Part shown: one piece after another, positions 14,679-22,243 of the stretch
How positions within the stretch are numbered: position 1 is the stretch's first letter
Layout: each line of letters opens with the position of its first letter
IMG/VR virus record: IMGVR_UViG_3300002180_000016
Span: 1 to 32,303 of that record
Origin: a virus
Reading direction: 5' to 3' (one strand)
Length of the DNA: 32,303 nucleotides
Notes under the pieces: generated by a model
The model's database searches: none
Seen by the model: the letters and a program-made list of their open reading frames with translations, nothing else
What the model was told of the DNA's origin: nothing
Made by a program: the position numbers and the translations under genes

Positions 14679-17041
14679 TGTCTACAATAAAATTTCAATC
14701 GGCCCCATATTTTAATATGGAAGACATTCATAATAGGATGGATGAAGATGAACATGACATGTTAAACGATGTACGCAAGGATAAATATGCACAACCAGGC
14801 GAAATAACTATTGAACAAATGGCATCACGCGTATGTGGGGCTCTATATACTGATAAGACAATACCTGATATGGATGAGCGTATTATAGCTCACGATATGG
14901 CACTTGAGGCGCTTACTAAACGTCTACTCATTCCAGCTGGACGTATTTGGGCGGGTGCAGGTACTGGTAACAAAGTCACACTCATGAATTGCTATGTGAT
15001 GGATAAGGTCGGAGACTCCTTGAAGGATATCATGCGTGTCCTGTCTGAATCATCCTTTACAATGAAACAGGGTGGTGGGATCGGTATGGACTTCTCTCCC
15101 ATACGTCCAGATAGTGCTGAGGTGTCAGGTGTGAATGCCGCAGCATCAGGGCCATTACCTTTCATGGATTTATGGGATGCAATGTGTAAGACTATCATGT
15201 CTGCAGGCTCCCGTCGTGGAGCAATGATGGGTACAATGATATGTTCACATCCAGATATTGTACAATTCATTCAAGCCAAACGTACTCCAAATCGTTTAAG
15301 GCAATTTAATCTGTCAGTCCTTGTTACTGATGAATTCATGCTTGCAGTTAAAGCCGATGCAATGTGGTATTTACGTCATGTTAAGCCACCTAAGGTGCCT
15401 ACTGGCTTAGGTAAAATAACGAATAGTGTTGAGGATACGTTCATCTATGCAGAGATGAAGGCTCGTGACCTTTGGGATATCATTATGAAGTCCACATATG
15501 ATTACGCTGAACCGGGTGTGATCTTTGTGGACCGAATGAATGAGATGAACAACTTACATTACTGCGAGGATCTCACTGCGACAAATCCTTGCGGTGAGCA
15601 ACCTCTACCCCCCTACGGTGCATGTAATTTAGGTTCGGTTAATCTGTCGCGTATGATCGGAAATCCATTCACGGCCGAAGCCTACATTGATCACGGTATG
15701 CTTGAAACCGTTACAGAGATTGGCGTACAGTTACTGAATAATGTAATTGATGTCACGTACTATCCCCTCCAAGATCAACGTGATGAACAAATGCGTAAGC
15801 GTCGTATCGGTTTAGGTATTATTGGGCTTGCCGATGCTCTAGCTCAGCTGGGTGTTGATTATGGTTCGCCTGAAGCTTGCAAGTATGCAGATGCTATCAT
15901 GTACACTATTGCAAATGCCGCATACAGGAAATCGTCGAAGATGGCTAAGGTGCGTGGATCATTTCCAGAATATGATCGCGATCATTATCTGGATAGTAAG
16001 TATCTCCCCATCCTCAACCCTAAGACGATAAAGTCGGTCAGTAAGTATGGTACTCTTAATTCACATCTGATTTCTATTGCACCAACTGGAACTATTGCAT
16101 TAGCATTTGGTTGTAATGTATCTTCAGGTGCTGAGCCTATCTTTTCACACGTCCACGATCGTAAAGTACTATTACCTTCAGGTAAGTTTAAGCAATATAC
16201 CAATGTGAGGGGTTACACAGCCAAAATGTTGGAATTGATGTACGCTGAAGAGGGTCGTAAGCTTCTGAAGAAGATTAAGACGGTGGAGGAGTTGTACATT
16301 GAGGATCACTTGAACACTGTGGAGGTTTTGCAGAGGTATGTTGACTCAAGCATTTCCAAAACGATCAACGTACCTAAGGAAGTTGCTTTTGAGGCCTTTG
16401 AAAACGTTTATCTTAAAGCCTTTCACTTCGGCTTGAAAGGGTGTACCACTTACAGACCTAATGACATTATCGGATCTATTCTGACAGTATCAGAAAGTGA
16501 GGATAAGCCTAAGGCCACCCCTGAAGCAAATCCGTTTCAGGTACCCGTGACTGAGCCAGTTAAGCGTCCTTTTATCATGTCAGGCTGTACGTATAAGATT
16601 GCATGGCCATCATGGAACTCTGCGATCTATATTACGATCAATGAGGACGAAGATGGGGCGTCACAGGAGGTCTTTATCCATTCAAAGGATGCACGATTCC
16701 AAGAATGGACGACAGCGATGTCAGTTTTGATCTCAGCAATTATGAAGCGGGTAGAAGACCCAAGATTCATTGCACGTGAGCTTATGCAGTTACAGTCCAC
16801 ACATGACACGGCCTGGATTGAGGGTTCACATTATGGTAGTCTCGTTGCCAAGATTGGTGATGTGATCCTGAATCACATTGAAGGTCTAGGATATTTGGAT
16901 CATGTTGTGTTAGCGCCTGCAGGTGAGTATCAGGTACATGTGCAAGTAAAACCTGTGTGCCCTAAATGTCAATCACCATCTTTGATCTACTCGGACGGAT
17001 GTGAGAAATGTGAATCTTGCGATTACAATAAATGCGGATAA
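14678..17041 (+). CDS. nrdJ: Class II (B12-dependent) ribonucleotide reductase
   Basis: The enzyme reduces ribonucleotides to deoxyribonucleotides using adenosylcobalamin. The 787-residue protein has the redox cysteine in LMNCYVM (C105), the active-site NPCGEQPL (C305, E307), the PTGTIA segment and FGCNVSSGAEPIF. The cysteine-rich tail CPKCQ...CEKCESC is typical of NrdJ and passes electrons from thioredoxin or glutaredoxin. No small subunit (nrdB) or nrdD/nrdG activase is beside it, which supports class II. It would supply dNTPs from host ribonucleotides together with ThyX and dCMP deaminase downstream. The last stretch (about residues 600-700) includes the acidic INEDEDGASQEVF region of the family. 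Confidence 0.9.
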   Translation: MSTIKFQSAPYFNMEDIHNRMDEDEHDMLNDVRKDKYAQPGEITIEQMASRVCGALYTDKTIPDMDERIIAHDMALEALTKRLLIPAGRIWAGAGTGNKVTLMNCYVMDKVGDSLKDIMRVLSESSFTMKQGGGIGMDFSPIRPDSAEVSGVNAAASGPLPFMDLWDAMCKTIMSAGSRRGAMMGTMICSHPDIVQFIQAKRTPNRLRQFNLSVLVTDEFMLAVKADAMWYLRHVKPPKVPTGLGKITNSVEDTFIYAEMKARDLWDIIMKSTYDYAEPGVIFVDRMNEMNNLHYCEDLTATNPCGEQPLPPYGACNLGSVNLSRMIGNPFTAEAYIDHGMLETVTEIGVQLLNNVIDVTYYPLQDQRDEQMRKRRIGLGIIGLADALAQLGVDYGSPEACKYADAIMYTIANAAYRKSSKMAKVRGSFPEYDRDHYLDSKYLPILNPKTIKSVSKYGTLNSHLISIAPTGTIALAFGCNVSSGAEPIFSHVHDRKVLLPSGKFKQYTNVRGYTAKMLELMYAEEGRKLLKKIKTVEELYIEDHLNTVEVLQRYVDSSISKTINVPKEVAFEAFENVYLKAFHFGLKGCTTYRPNDIIGSILTVSESEDKPKATPEANPFQVPVTEPVKRPFIMSGCTYKIAWPSWNSAIYITINEDEDGASQEVFIHSKDARFQEWTTAMSVLISAIMKRVEDPRFIARELMQLQSTHDTAWIEGSHYGSLVAKIGDVILNHIEGLGYLDHVVLAPAGEYQVHVQVKPVCPKCQSPSLIYSDGCEKCESCDYNKCG

Positions 17042-17062
17042 TTAACCTTGAAAGGAACTATA

Positions 17063-17605
17063 ATGGCTGACTTTGATTATGATGGACAACCAATCGATGC
17101 CTCGAAGGAGAAGCATTATCAGAAAGTGCCGAATAGTATTAAGGTGACGGGAGCTAAGCGTGATTCGCTGACGCTTCCATCACTACGTACCATTCCACCG
17201 GAAGCATTGGGGTCTGCAGCAACTGCCTTTGAATATGGTGGTCTCCACTACGGCTGGCGTAACTGGGAGAAAGGACTTCCTATCCAACAGTTGATCGACT
17301 CTACTCGCCGCCACCTAAACAATATTGAAGCGCGGCACGAAATTGACGATACTGAAGGTGGATCTTTCTTACCGGAACACTGTGTCTTTATGGCGTCAGC
17401 AATGATGCTCGTAACATCGCTCATACGTGGTATTAGTGAAGATGATCGTTTACCTTCACCTAAAGAATTTGCGTGCCCAGATGTGCTCATGCAGCCGAAA
17501 GAGATTGCACGTTGGATGCAGGAGATGCTGACTCAGGCAAGCGAGGCGCGTTCCCTACGGGCAGAACGAGTAGTAGGAGGTGAGTCTGGTGCAGCTGTCG
17601 AATGA
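17063..17605 (+). CDS. dATP/dGTP diphosphohydrolase-domain protein (DUF5664-like)
   Basis: I chose ATG 17063 over TTG 17048 because AAAGGA lies at the right distance from it. This gives 180 residues. The core, PPEALGSAATAFEYGGLHYGWRNWEKG, then STRRHLNN, then LPEHCVFMASAMML, matches the domain annotated as dATP/dGTP diphosphohydrolase (DUF5664). Its helical bundle resembles MazG-type enzymes that cleave dNTPs to dNMP and pyrophosphate. It overlaps the dCMP deaminase, which places it in the nucleotide-pool operon. Substrate choice cannot be read from sequence. Confidence 0.75.
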   Translation: MADFDYDGQPIDASKEKHYQKVPNSIKVTGAKRDSLTLPSLRTIPPEALGSAATAFEYGGLHYGWRNWEKGLPIQQLIDSTRRHLNNIEARHEIDDTEGGSFLPEHCVFMASAMMLVTSLIRGISEDDRLPSPKEFACPDVLMQPKEIARWMQEMLTQASEARSLRAERVVGGESGAAVE

Positions 17606-18083
17606 CAAGTGGGATATCCGATTTTTGGGGCTTGCTTTGCATGTTGCGGGCTGGTCTCGAGATCCATCGACTAAGGTTGGGGCTGTAATTGTAGCTCCAG
17701 ATAGTCGTATTGTGCTGGGGATGGGATATAACGGATTCCCTAGAGGCGTGAAAGATTTAGATGCACGCTACAAAGATCGACCCACAAAGTACCAGTATGT
17801 TGTACATGCGGAGATGAACGCAATCTTGAACAGTCCGCGTAAAGTGGAAGGTTCGACATTATATTGCACTCTTATGCCTTGCAACGAATGTGCTAAGGCG
17901 ATCATTCAGTCTGGGATCACTCGGATTGTAACCTGGAATACTGGTATACCTGATAGATGGGAAGATTCCACTGATATAGGTAATATCATGTTTCGTGAGG
18001 CAGGCATTGAAATTGTCGGCATAAAAATGGCAGATTATTTTGGAGGATCAGATGATGGAAAACACGTTATCAGAAATGGTTAA
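17589..18083 (+). CDS. dCMP deaminase
   Basis: The enzyme converts dCMP to dUMP, the substrate of ThyX encoded next. The start is GTG 17589, eight bases after AGGAGG (17575-17580). GTG 17580 lies inside that ribosome site. This gives 164 residues. The zinc site is complete: HAEMNAI (H73, E75) and MPCNEC (C98, C101). SRDPSTKVGAVIV and YNGFPRGVKD are standard family segments. It overlaps both neighbours, so translation is coupled. Confidence 0.92.
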   Translation: MQLSNDKWDIRFLGLALHVAGWSRDPSTKVGAVIVAPDSRIVLGMGYNGFPRGVKDLDARYKDRPTKYQYVVHAEMNAILNSPRKVEGSTLYCTLMPCNECAKAIIQSGITRIVTWNTGIPDRWEDSTDIGNIMFREAGIEIVGIKMADYFGGSDDGKHVIRNG

Positions 18084-18906
18084 GGGTAAAGAATATATGG
18101 ACGGTATGAAAGGTGAATCTATTAAGGTGTTGGATCATGGATTCGTTCAGATCGTCGATTACATGGGTGATGATGCTGCGATCGTTCAAGCTGCACGTGT
18201 ATCATACGGTAAGGGTACCAAGACACTTAACGAGGATCGTGGATTGATACGCTATCTGATGTCACATTGGCACACGACACCATTTGAAATGTGCGAGATC
18301 AAAGTGCATGTCAAGCTACCCATCTTTGTAGCACGCCAATGGATCCGTCATCGTACAGCCAATGTAAATGAAATGTCCGCACGTTATTCGATTTTACCGG
18401 GTGAATTCTATATCCCTAGCGTCGATGATATGGGTGCACAATCTACAGGTAACGCTCAGGGTCGTGAGTATAGTGAGGCCTATTTTACGCGTGCTGAAGA
18501 GGATCGTGCCATTATCAAACGTGCATCTCATTCTGCATATACTGATTACGAGGCTCTAGTTGATGGAGGGTTGTCACGTGAGTTGTCACGGATGGTACTG
18601 CCGACCAATGTCTATACGTCCTGGTACTGGAAAGTGAATTTGCACAATCTGCTAAATTTCCTACGTCTGCGTTGCGATCCTCATGCTCAATGGGAAATAC
18701 GTCAATATGCCGATGTTCTGTTAGGCATAGTAGAGCGTTGGTGTCCCCTTACCTGGCAAGCTTTTATGGATTATCGTGTGAATGCGGTGACATTCTCGGC
18801 AACCGAGATGGCTGCCCTAGATATAGTAATGCGTCTTGAAAATGCTGTAGGGCTGTCTGAGCGTGAAGTTAAGGCCTTGACCGCCAAGATAGTGAAGGAT
18901 TACTAA
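18052..18906 (+). CDS. thyX: Flavin-dependent thymidylate synthase ThyX
   Basis: ThyX methylates dUMP to dTMP using FAD and methylene-tetrahydrofolate. The signature RHRTANVNEMSARY (99-112) fits the ThyX motif RHRxxxxNExSxRY exactly. Later, GLSRELSRMVLPTNVYTSWY and NLLNFLRLR are the usual dUMP and flavin-binding parts. Two ATGs (18052 and 18055) follow GGAGG, five or eight bases away. I list the first, and either may be used, giving 283-284 residues. The gene overlaps dCMP deaminase by about 32 bases. It is the last rightward gene before the convergent terminator. Confidence 0.95.
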   Translation: MMENTLSEMVKGKEYMDGMKGESIKVLDHGFVQIVDYMGDDAAIVQAARVSYGKGTKTLNEDRGLIRYLMSHWHTTPFEMCEIKVHVKLPIFVARQWIRHRTANVNEMSARYSILPGEFYIPSVDDMGAQSTGNAQGREYSEAYFTRAEEDRAIIKRASHSAYTDYEALVDGGLSRELSRMVLPTNVYTSWYWKVNLHNLLNFLRLRCDPHAQWEIRQYADVLLGIVERWCPLTWQAFMDYRVNAVTFSATEMAALDIVMRLENAVGLSEREVKALTAKIVKDY

Positions 18907-18913
18907 CGAAGAC

Positions 18914-18974
18914 GAGGGGGGCAATTAACTGAGGCACGAAATCAGCTGCCCCCCTCATTTCACCCTAAGGTGAA
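18914..18974 (+). terminator. Convergent terminator region with two hairpins
   Basis: GAGGGGGGCA (18914-18923) pairs with TGCCCCCCTC (18947-18956), a perfect 10-bp stem with a 23-base loop, followed by ATTTC. Three bases later, TTCACC (18959-18964) pairs with GGTGAA (18969-18974) around a CTAA loop, followed by CTCTTT. The rightward thyX operon and the leftward lysis operon meet here, so the site probably stops transcription from both sides. Confidence 0.8.
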
Positions 18975-18978
18975 CTCT

Positions 18979-19380
18979 TTAACCTTTATTGTTGATATAG
19001 TTCGTGACCATTTTCTCGCCCGAACGTCCAACAATATAACCCCCCACACCAATCTTTAAGAGTTCCCACATTTGCGGGGGAATAACTACAGCTACATCTA
19101 CTCCCGATATTAGAGCAACATATGGTGCAAGCACGTAATTGTTGAAGATGATAAACACGAACACTAACATCAAAGTGGGACGCCAGACCGCAGCAAGAGC
19201 CCATTTAGAGTTGGCCTCGGCGGTAATGATCCCCGCAGCTGCTGCATGTAGTTCACCAATGTTAGCCAGGAGCTGAGACTCTAGTTGCTGCTGGACACGT
19301 GCACGTTCATCCTTGTCAGTGATGGCTTTTTCTAGTACTCGGCCAATCATGGGTGAAAGTAGTTGAAGTATCTTAAGCAT
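18979..19380 (-). CDS. HOL3T-type holin (gene-transfer-agent family)
   Basis: The protein has 133 residues. An amphipathic N-terminus with a charged helix (DKDERARVQQQLESQL) leads to SKWALAAVWRPTLMLVFV, a family hallmark. Hydrophobic segments span about 69-92 and 107-118, with GVGGYIVGRSGEK near the end. This is the layout of the 'holin of 3 TMs' family known from gene transfer agents. It would make holes in the inner membrane so the upstream endolysin can reach the wall. AGGAG lies before the ATG. It is the last gene of the leftward operon. Confidence 0.75.
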   Translation of the reverse strand: MLKILQLLSPMIGRVLEKAITDKDERARVQQQLESQLLANIGELHAAAAGIITAEANSKWALAAVWRPTLMLVFVFIIFNNYVLAPYVALISGVDVAVVIPPQMWELLKIGVGGYIVGRSGEKMVTNYINNKG

Positions 19381-19392
19381 AGTGAGGTCTCC

Positions 19393-20178
19393 TTAGTTTA
19401 GGGCTGATGTTGCTTGAAGGTGCATCCAATCGAAGTCACGTGCTCGGCCTAATGAGAGCCAACCAGCATCTTCCCAGATATTAAACCATTCATCATATTC
19501 AGCCATTGCGAGGGAAGCTCGAGTATGATTCCAACGAAGCTTATTTCTAACGGGGTCAGTATCAATAGCAATGCCCCACGCATGCGTCGACCAGGAGGTT
19601 CCGCCACGCATCTTACGTACATTAAGGCAGCCGCCAAAACGATTCAGGTACAGTTCTGCAATGCGGTCTTCACCGTAGTGTGATAGTACGCGAGCATAAC
19701 ATTGCTCAACGGATCGCACGACTTTCTCATGGCAAGAAAACGATGTAATCTTCTTACGGAGGTCCCATGCAATCATAAGCTCGAAAGGAATTTGAGCCAT
19801 GACTTGGTTCGCTCCAACTTTACCGTAATATTTCTCGATGTCACTTGAGGCTGGGAAACCCTCACCGAAATCGGAACGTGTGAATGCTTGGTGTTGACCT
19901 AACAAAATATCAATGGCGAATTCGGTTTGAGGTCCCATGAAACTGTCAACAGCACCCACTTGAATTTTCTTTAGCGTAGCATGCATCTGAATGACTGCGA
20001 TAAGTTTTGGGCCAATAGTGAATTGGGGATCCAGTAGGTCTGGCAATAAGTCACGTAAATGTTCGACCTTTTTTGCACTTATATACTTATTCGCTGCATC
20101 CAGAGTTTTTGGTCCAGGATTACCATCAGTTTTGACTTTGAGGATCTTTTGCGCGAGTATAATCCATTCTTTAAGCAT
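19393..20178 (-). CDS. Endolysin: M15-type peptidase with N-terminal wall-binding-like region
   Basis: The protein has 261 residues. The C-terminal zinc peptidase has HAWGIAID (H199, D206) and DWMHLQ (H253), the VanY/M15 metal site. It is expected to cut peptidoglycan stems (L-alanyl-D-glutamate or carboxypeptidase type). Two peptidoglycan-binding-like pieces, DGNPGPKTLDAA at 18-29 and SFMGPQTEFAIDIL at 79-92, precede it. No signal peptide is seen, so release depends on a holin. It lies between the membrane proteins and the HOL3T gene. Confidence 0.85.
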   Translation of the reverse strand: MLKEWIILAQKILKVKTDGNPGPKTLDAANKYISAKKVEHLRDLLPDLLDPQFTIGPKLIAVIQMHATLKKIQVGAVDSFMGPQTEFAIDILLGQHQAFTRSDFGEGFPASSDIEKYYGKVGANQVMAQIPFELMIAWDLRKKITSFSCHEKVVRSVEQCYARVLSHYGEDRIAELYLNRFGGCLNVRKMRGGTSWSTHAWGIAIDTDPVRNKLRWNHTRASLAMAEYDEWFNIWEDAGWLSLGRARDFDWMHLQATSALN

Positions 20179-20195
20179 AGTTTACCCTTCCATAT

Positions 20196-20657
20196 CTATT
20201 TGGACAGTGGAATAATGTCAGCTGGCCGTTGAACTAGCCCTCTAACGACTGTCGGTGAATAATTATCCTTTAACGGGATAAAAGTAAATGTGAAGGTAGA
20301 GTTTTCCGTGATATAGCCTGCACATTGATCTCTGAAGATATCTTCGACAGAATCAAGAGCTCCAGAGACATCTTCAGCATCCCAAGATACGATTCCTTCG
20401 CCAGTACATAAAACTCCGCCGTTATCTGGACGATCAATTCGCGCCGTCCAGGCAGTAGGCTCATTATACTCAAGTACCGTACCTTCATATCTTACAGTAC
20501 CGAAAACGTCAACTGTGACTCCCCGAACTTGGATCACTTGAGGCGTTGTTGCAAACTTATCAACGGCTAGCATAATAATAATTATGAATGCTGCATATAC
20601 TAAGATTTGTGCAGATCTAGCAGCGCTTGCCTTTAGTCCGATTACTGCATGTTTCAT
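20196..20657 (-). CDS. Membrane-anchored lysis-region protein, unknown
   Basis: The protein has 153 residues. One membrane helix lies at about 19-33 (ILVYAAFIIIIMLAV), after a short positive N-terminus, which suggests the rest is periplasmic. The outside part has beta-rich segments and two cysteines (CTGEG and DQCAG) that could form a disulfide. The start overlaps the holin-like gene as ATGA. The single-pass shape would suit an inner-membrane spanin component, but no coiled coil is obvious and no partner lipoprotein is seen. Function unknown. Confidence 0.6.
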   Translation of the reverse strand: MKHAVIGLKASAARSAQILVYAAFIIIIMLAVDKFATTPQVIQVRGVTVDVFGTVRYEGTVLEYNEPTAWTARIDRPDNGGVLCTGEGIVSWDAEDVSGALDSVEDIFRDQCAGYITENSTFTFTFIPLKDNYSPTVVRGLVQRPADIIPLSK

Positions 20658-20989
20658 TTATCATCCTTTCCTTTAATGCTTGTAGCCTTGTTTTGCCAAA
20701 AGGTTACGATTGCTTCAATAACAAGCATACCCAGTACGCCAATTAGAAATGCACCCGCTTTCGCCTGACTCTCAGCTGACATTTTAAGTACGCCTGAGAT
20801 GGGGGTAATAAAGGCTGTACCCATATCACCCAAGTAGATTGCAAGTATGGCGCCTGTAGGTACATCAACCAACAACTTCTTCCAATTCTTCATAGGATCT
20901 GACATAGTGCGTACTAGAGCCCCGGCTGCACCTGCAATTGCAATGAAGAGCCCGTCTAGAAACCAAGATGATGAAAACCCGTCCCACAT
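20654..20989 (-). CDS. Holin-like small membrane protein
   Basis: The protein has 111 residues and three hydrophobic segments: about 10-27 (WFLDGLFIAIAGAAGALV), 41-63, and 81-96 (GAFLIGVLGMLVIEAI). It ends in a charged tail, KGKDDK. This is the usual form of a phage holin. It lies three genes before the HOL3T holin, so the phage may use a holin-antiholin pair or two holins. AAAGGAAAAT precedes the ATG. The class is inferred from topology and place, not from a named motif. Confidence 0.65.
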   Translation of the reverse strand: MWDGFSSSWFLDGLFIAIAGAAGALVRTMSDPMKNWKKLLVDVPTGAILAIYLGDMGTAFITPISGVLKMSAESQAKAGAFLIGVLGMLVIEAIVTFWQNKATSIKGKDDK

Positions 20990-21011
20990 GATATTTTCCT
21001 TTATTTATTAT

Positions 21012-21374
21012 TCAGTCAATTTTATTTAAGATAGTGTCTCGTAGCTGTTGAACGGTACGCTCATTCCAATTATTTTCAACTCGGAGTAGGTTGATTTCAT
21101 CTAAACATGCCAACGCGAGGGCTCTTATAGCACCTCTATTGTCAATGACCTCGGCAGCAATAATTTGCTTAAGTTCCTCTACTTGGGTAGGTGATAGTCC
21201 AATTACTAAGGGTGTGAAAGAGCCATCGATCTCCTTGACGTCACCTACGTTTGTACCTTCGGGGGCACTAATCCAACCTTGATTTGCTACCCAATCGGGA
21301 ATGTTATCACTATCGAACACTGCAGTCGCAGTAACTTCATTCATTAGCATCTTAACTTTAAGTATTCTAGCCAT
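21012..21374 (-). CDS. Unknown protein next to the tail fibre (possible assembly protein)
   Basis: The protein has 120 residues. The first half is beta-rich with WISAPEGTNVGDVKEIDGSF, similar in style to short proteins found after tail-fibre genes. The second half is helical (SPTQVEELKQIIAAEV..., then NERTVQQLRDTIL). It starts at the last base of the fibre gene, so it is coupled to it. A fibre-assembly or capping role is plausible from position only. Confidence 0.5.
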   Translation of the reverse strand: MARILKVKMLMNEVTATAVFDSDNIPDWVANQGWISAPEGTNVGDVKEIDGSFTPLVIGLSPTQVEELKQIIAAEVIDNRGAIRALALACLDEINLLRVENNWNERTVQQLRDTILNKID

Positions 21375-22243
21375 TAGTAAAACTCCTCGACTACGATAAT
21401 TCCATCAGCACCATCAGCGCCAGGATTACTTACTGAAGTATGCGCCCCGCCCCCGGAACCTGGGTTTATGGCGTCTGTTGGTGATGTACCGTCAGAACCT
21501 CCCGGACCCCATATAGATGAATAATCTTTAGCCTGCAAGTTGATATCACCCCCAGTCGCAAGAGCCCAATTAATAGCGGGACCTCCTTTACCTGTAACTG
21601 TATGGGCACCGTCAGACCAAATACTATCACCTCCAGCTGAGGGTCCGGCAGAATTTACACCTGCACCTCCTGCACCTATAGTGATAGTGCTTGATCCTAA
21701 GGCAGTCACGTCAATCCACCTGATTGCAGTTGCGCCACCTTTACCTGTAGCTCCAGAGTGCCCACCACCACCACCCCCACCAGTAACTGAAACTTTTACG
21801 TAGCGACATCCTGAAGGACGTGTCCACGTACCTGAAGCAGTGAAGATTTGCTTAGAGGGTACGATACTACCAGTACCCCACTCTAATGCCGTAGCACCAG
21901 TATTAACTACTAATGCTTGCGCAGCCGTACCAATAGCAAGTTTGGCCCACTGAGTACCATTAAAGTAGATGATGTCTCCCTGTGAGAATGAAAGTCCGTT
22001 GAAATCTGGCATAGCTAAGTCGCCAGTCTGGTCAAGGTGAATCAGATTGATCCAAGCGTCATCGGCAGTGTTACGCATCTTAAGTATATTAGAAGTGGTG
22101 TCATACCACCACATGTGTGCAAATGTGGAGGTGGGTGCAGTTGCTTTACTATTCTGTGACACAATAGCAGCGAAGGCACTATTAATATCCGCCCTTACTG
22201 TTGCGGCAGCTGCATTTGCAATGTTGAAGTCATGTTCAGCCAT
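21374..22243 (-). CDS. Tail fibre with glycine-rich C-terminal region
   Basis: The protein has 289 residues. The N-terminus is alanine-rich and helical, then a region such as FAHMWWYDTTSNILKMRN is typical of the neck of tail fibres. From about residue 135 (FTASGTWTRPSGCRYVKV) onward there are glycine runs: VTGGGGGGG, ITIGAGGAG and NPGSGGGAH. These resemble glycine-rich receptor-binding tips of phage fibres. The exact ending VVEEFY is also a common fibre end. It lies directly after the tip protein gene and is likely the receptor-binding part. Confidence 0.8.
   Translation of the reverse strand: MAEHDFNIANAAAATVRADINSAFAAIVSQNSKATAPTSTFAHMWWYDTTSNILKMRNTADDAWINLIHLDQTGDLAMPDFNGLSFSQGDIIYFNGTQWAKLAIGTAAQALVVNTGATALEWGTGSIVPSKQIFTASGTWTRPSGCRYVKVSVTGGGGGGGHSGATGKGGATAIRWIDVTALGSSTITIGAGGAGVNSAGPSAGGDSIWSDGAHTVTGKGGPAINWALATGGDINLQAKDYSSIWGPGGSDGTSPTDAINPGSGGGAHTSVSNPGADGADGIIVVEEFY

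Noticed and set aside
14678-17041. An intein or a class I reductase with a missing small subunit
   Set aside because: Length and motif spacing are continuous, without splice-site residues. The cysteine-rich tail and the lack of nrdB beside it fit class II.
21540-21803. A proline-rich frame on the + strand opposite the glycine-rich fibre
   Set aside because: Glycine codons (GGN) read as proline on the other strand. This is a shadow of the fibre repeats.
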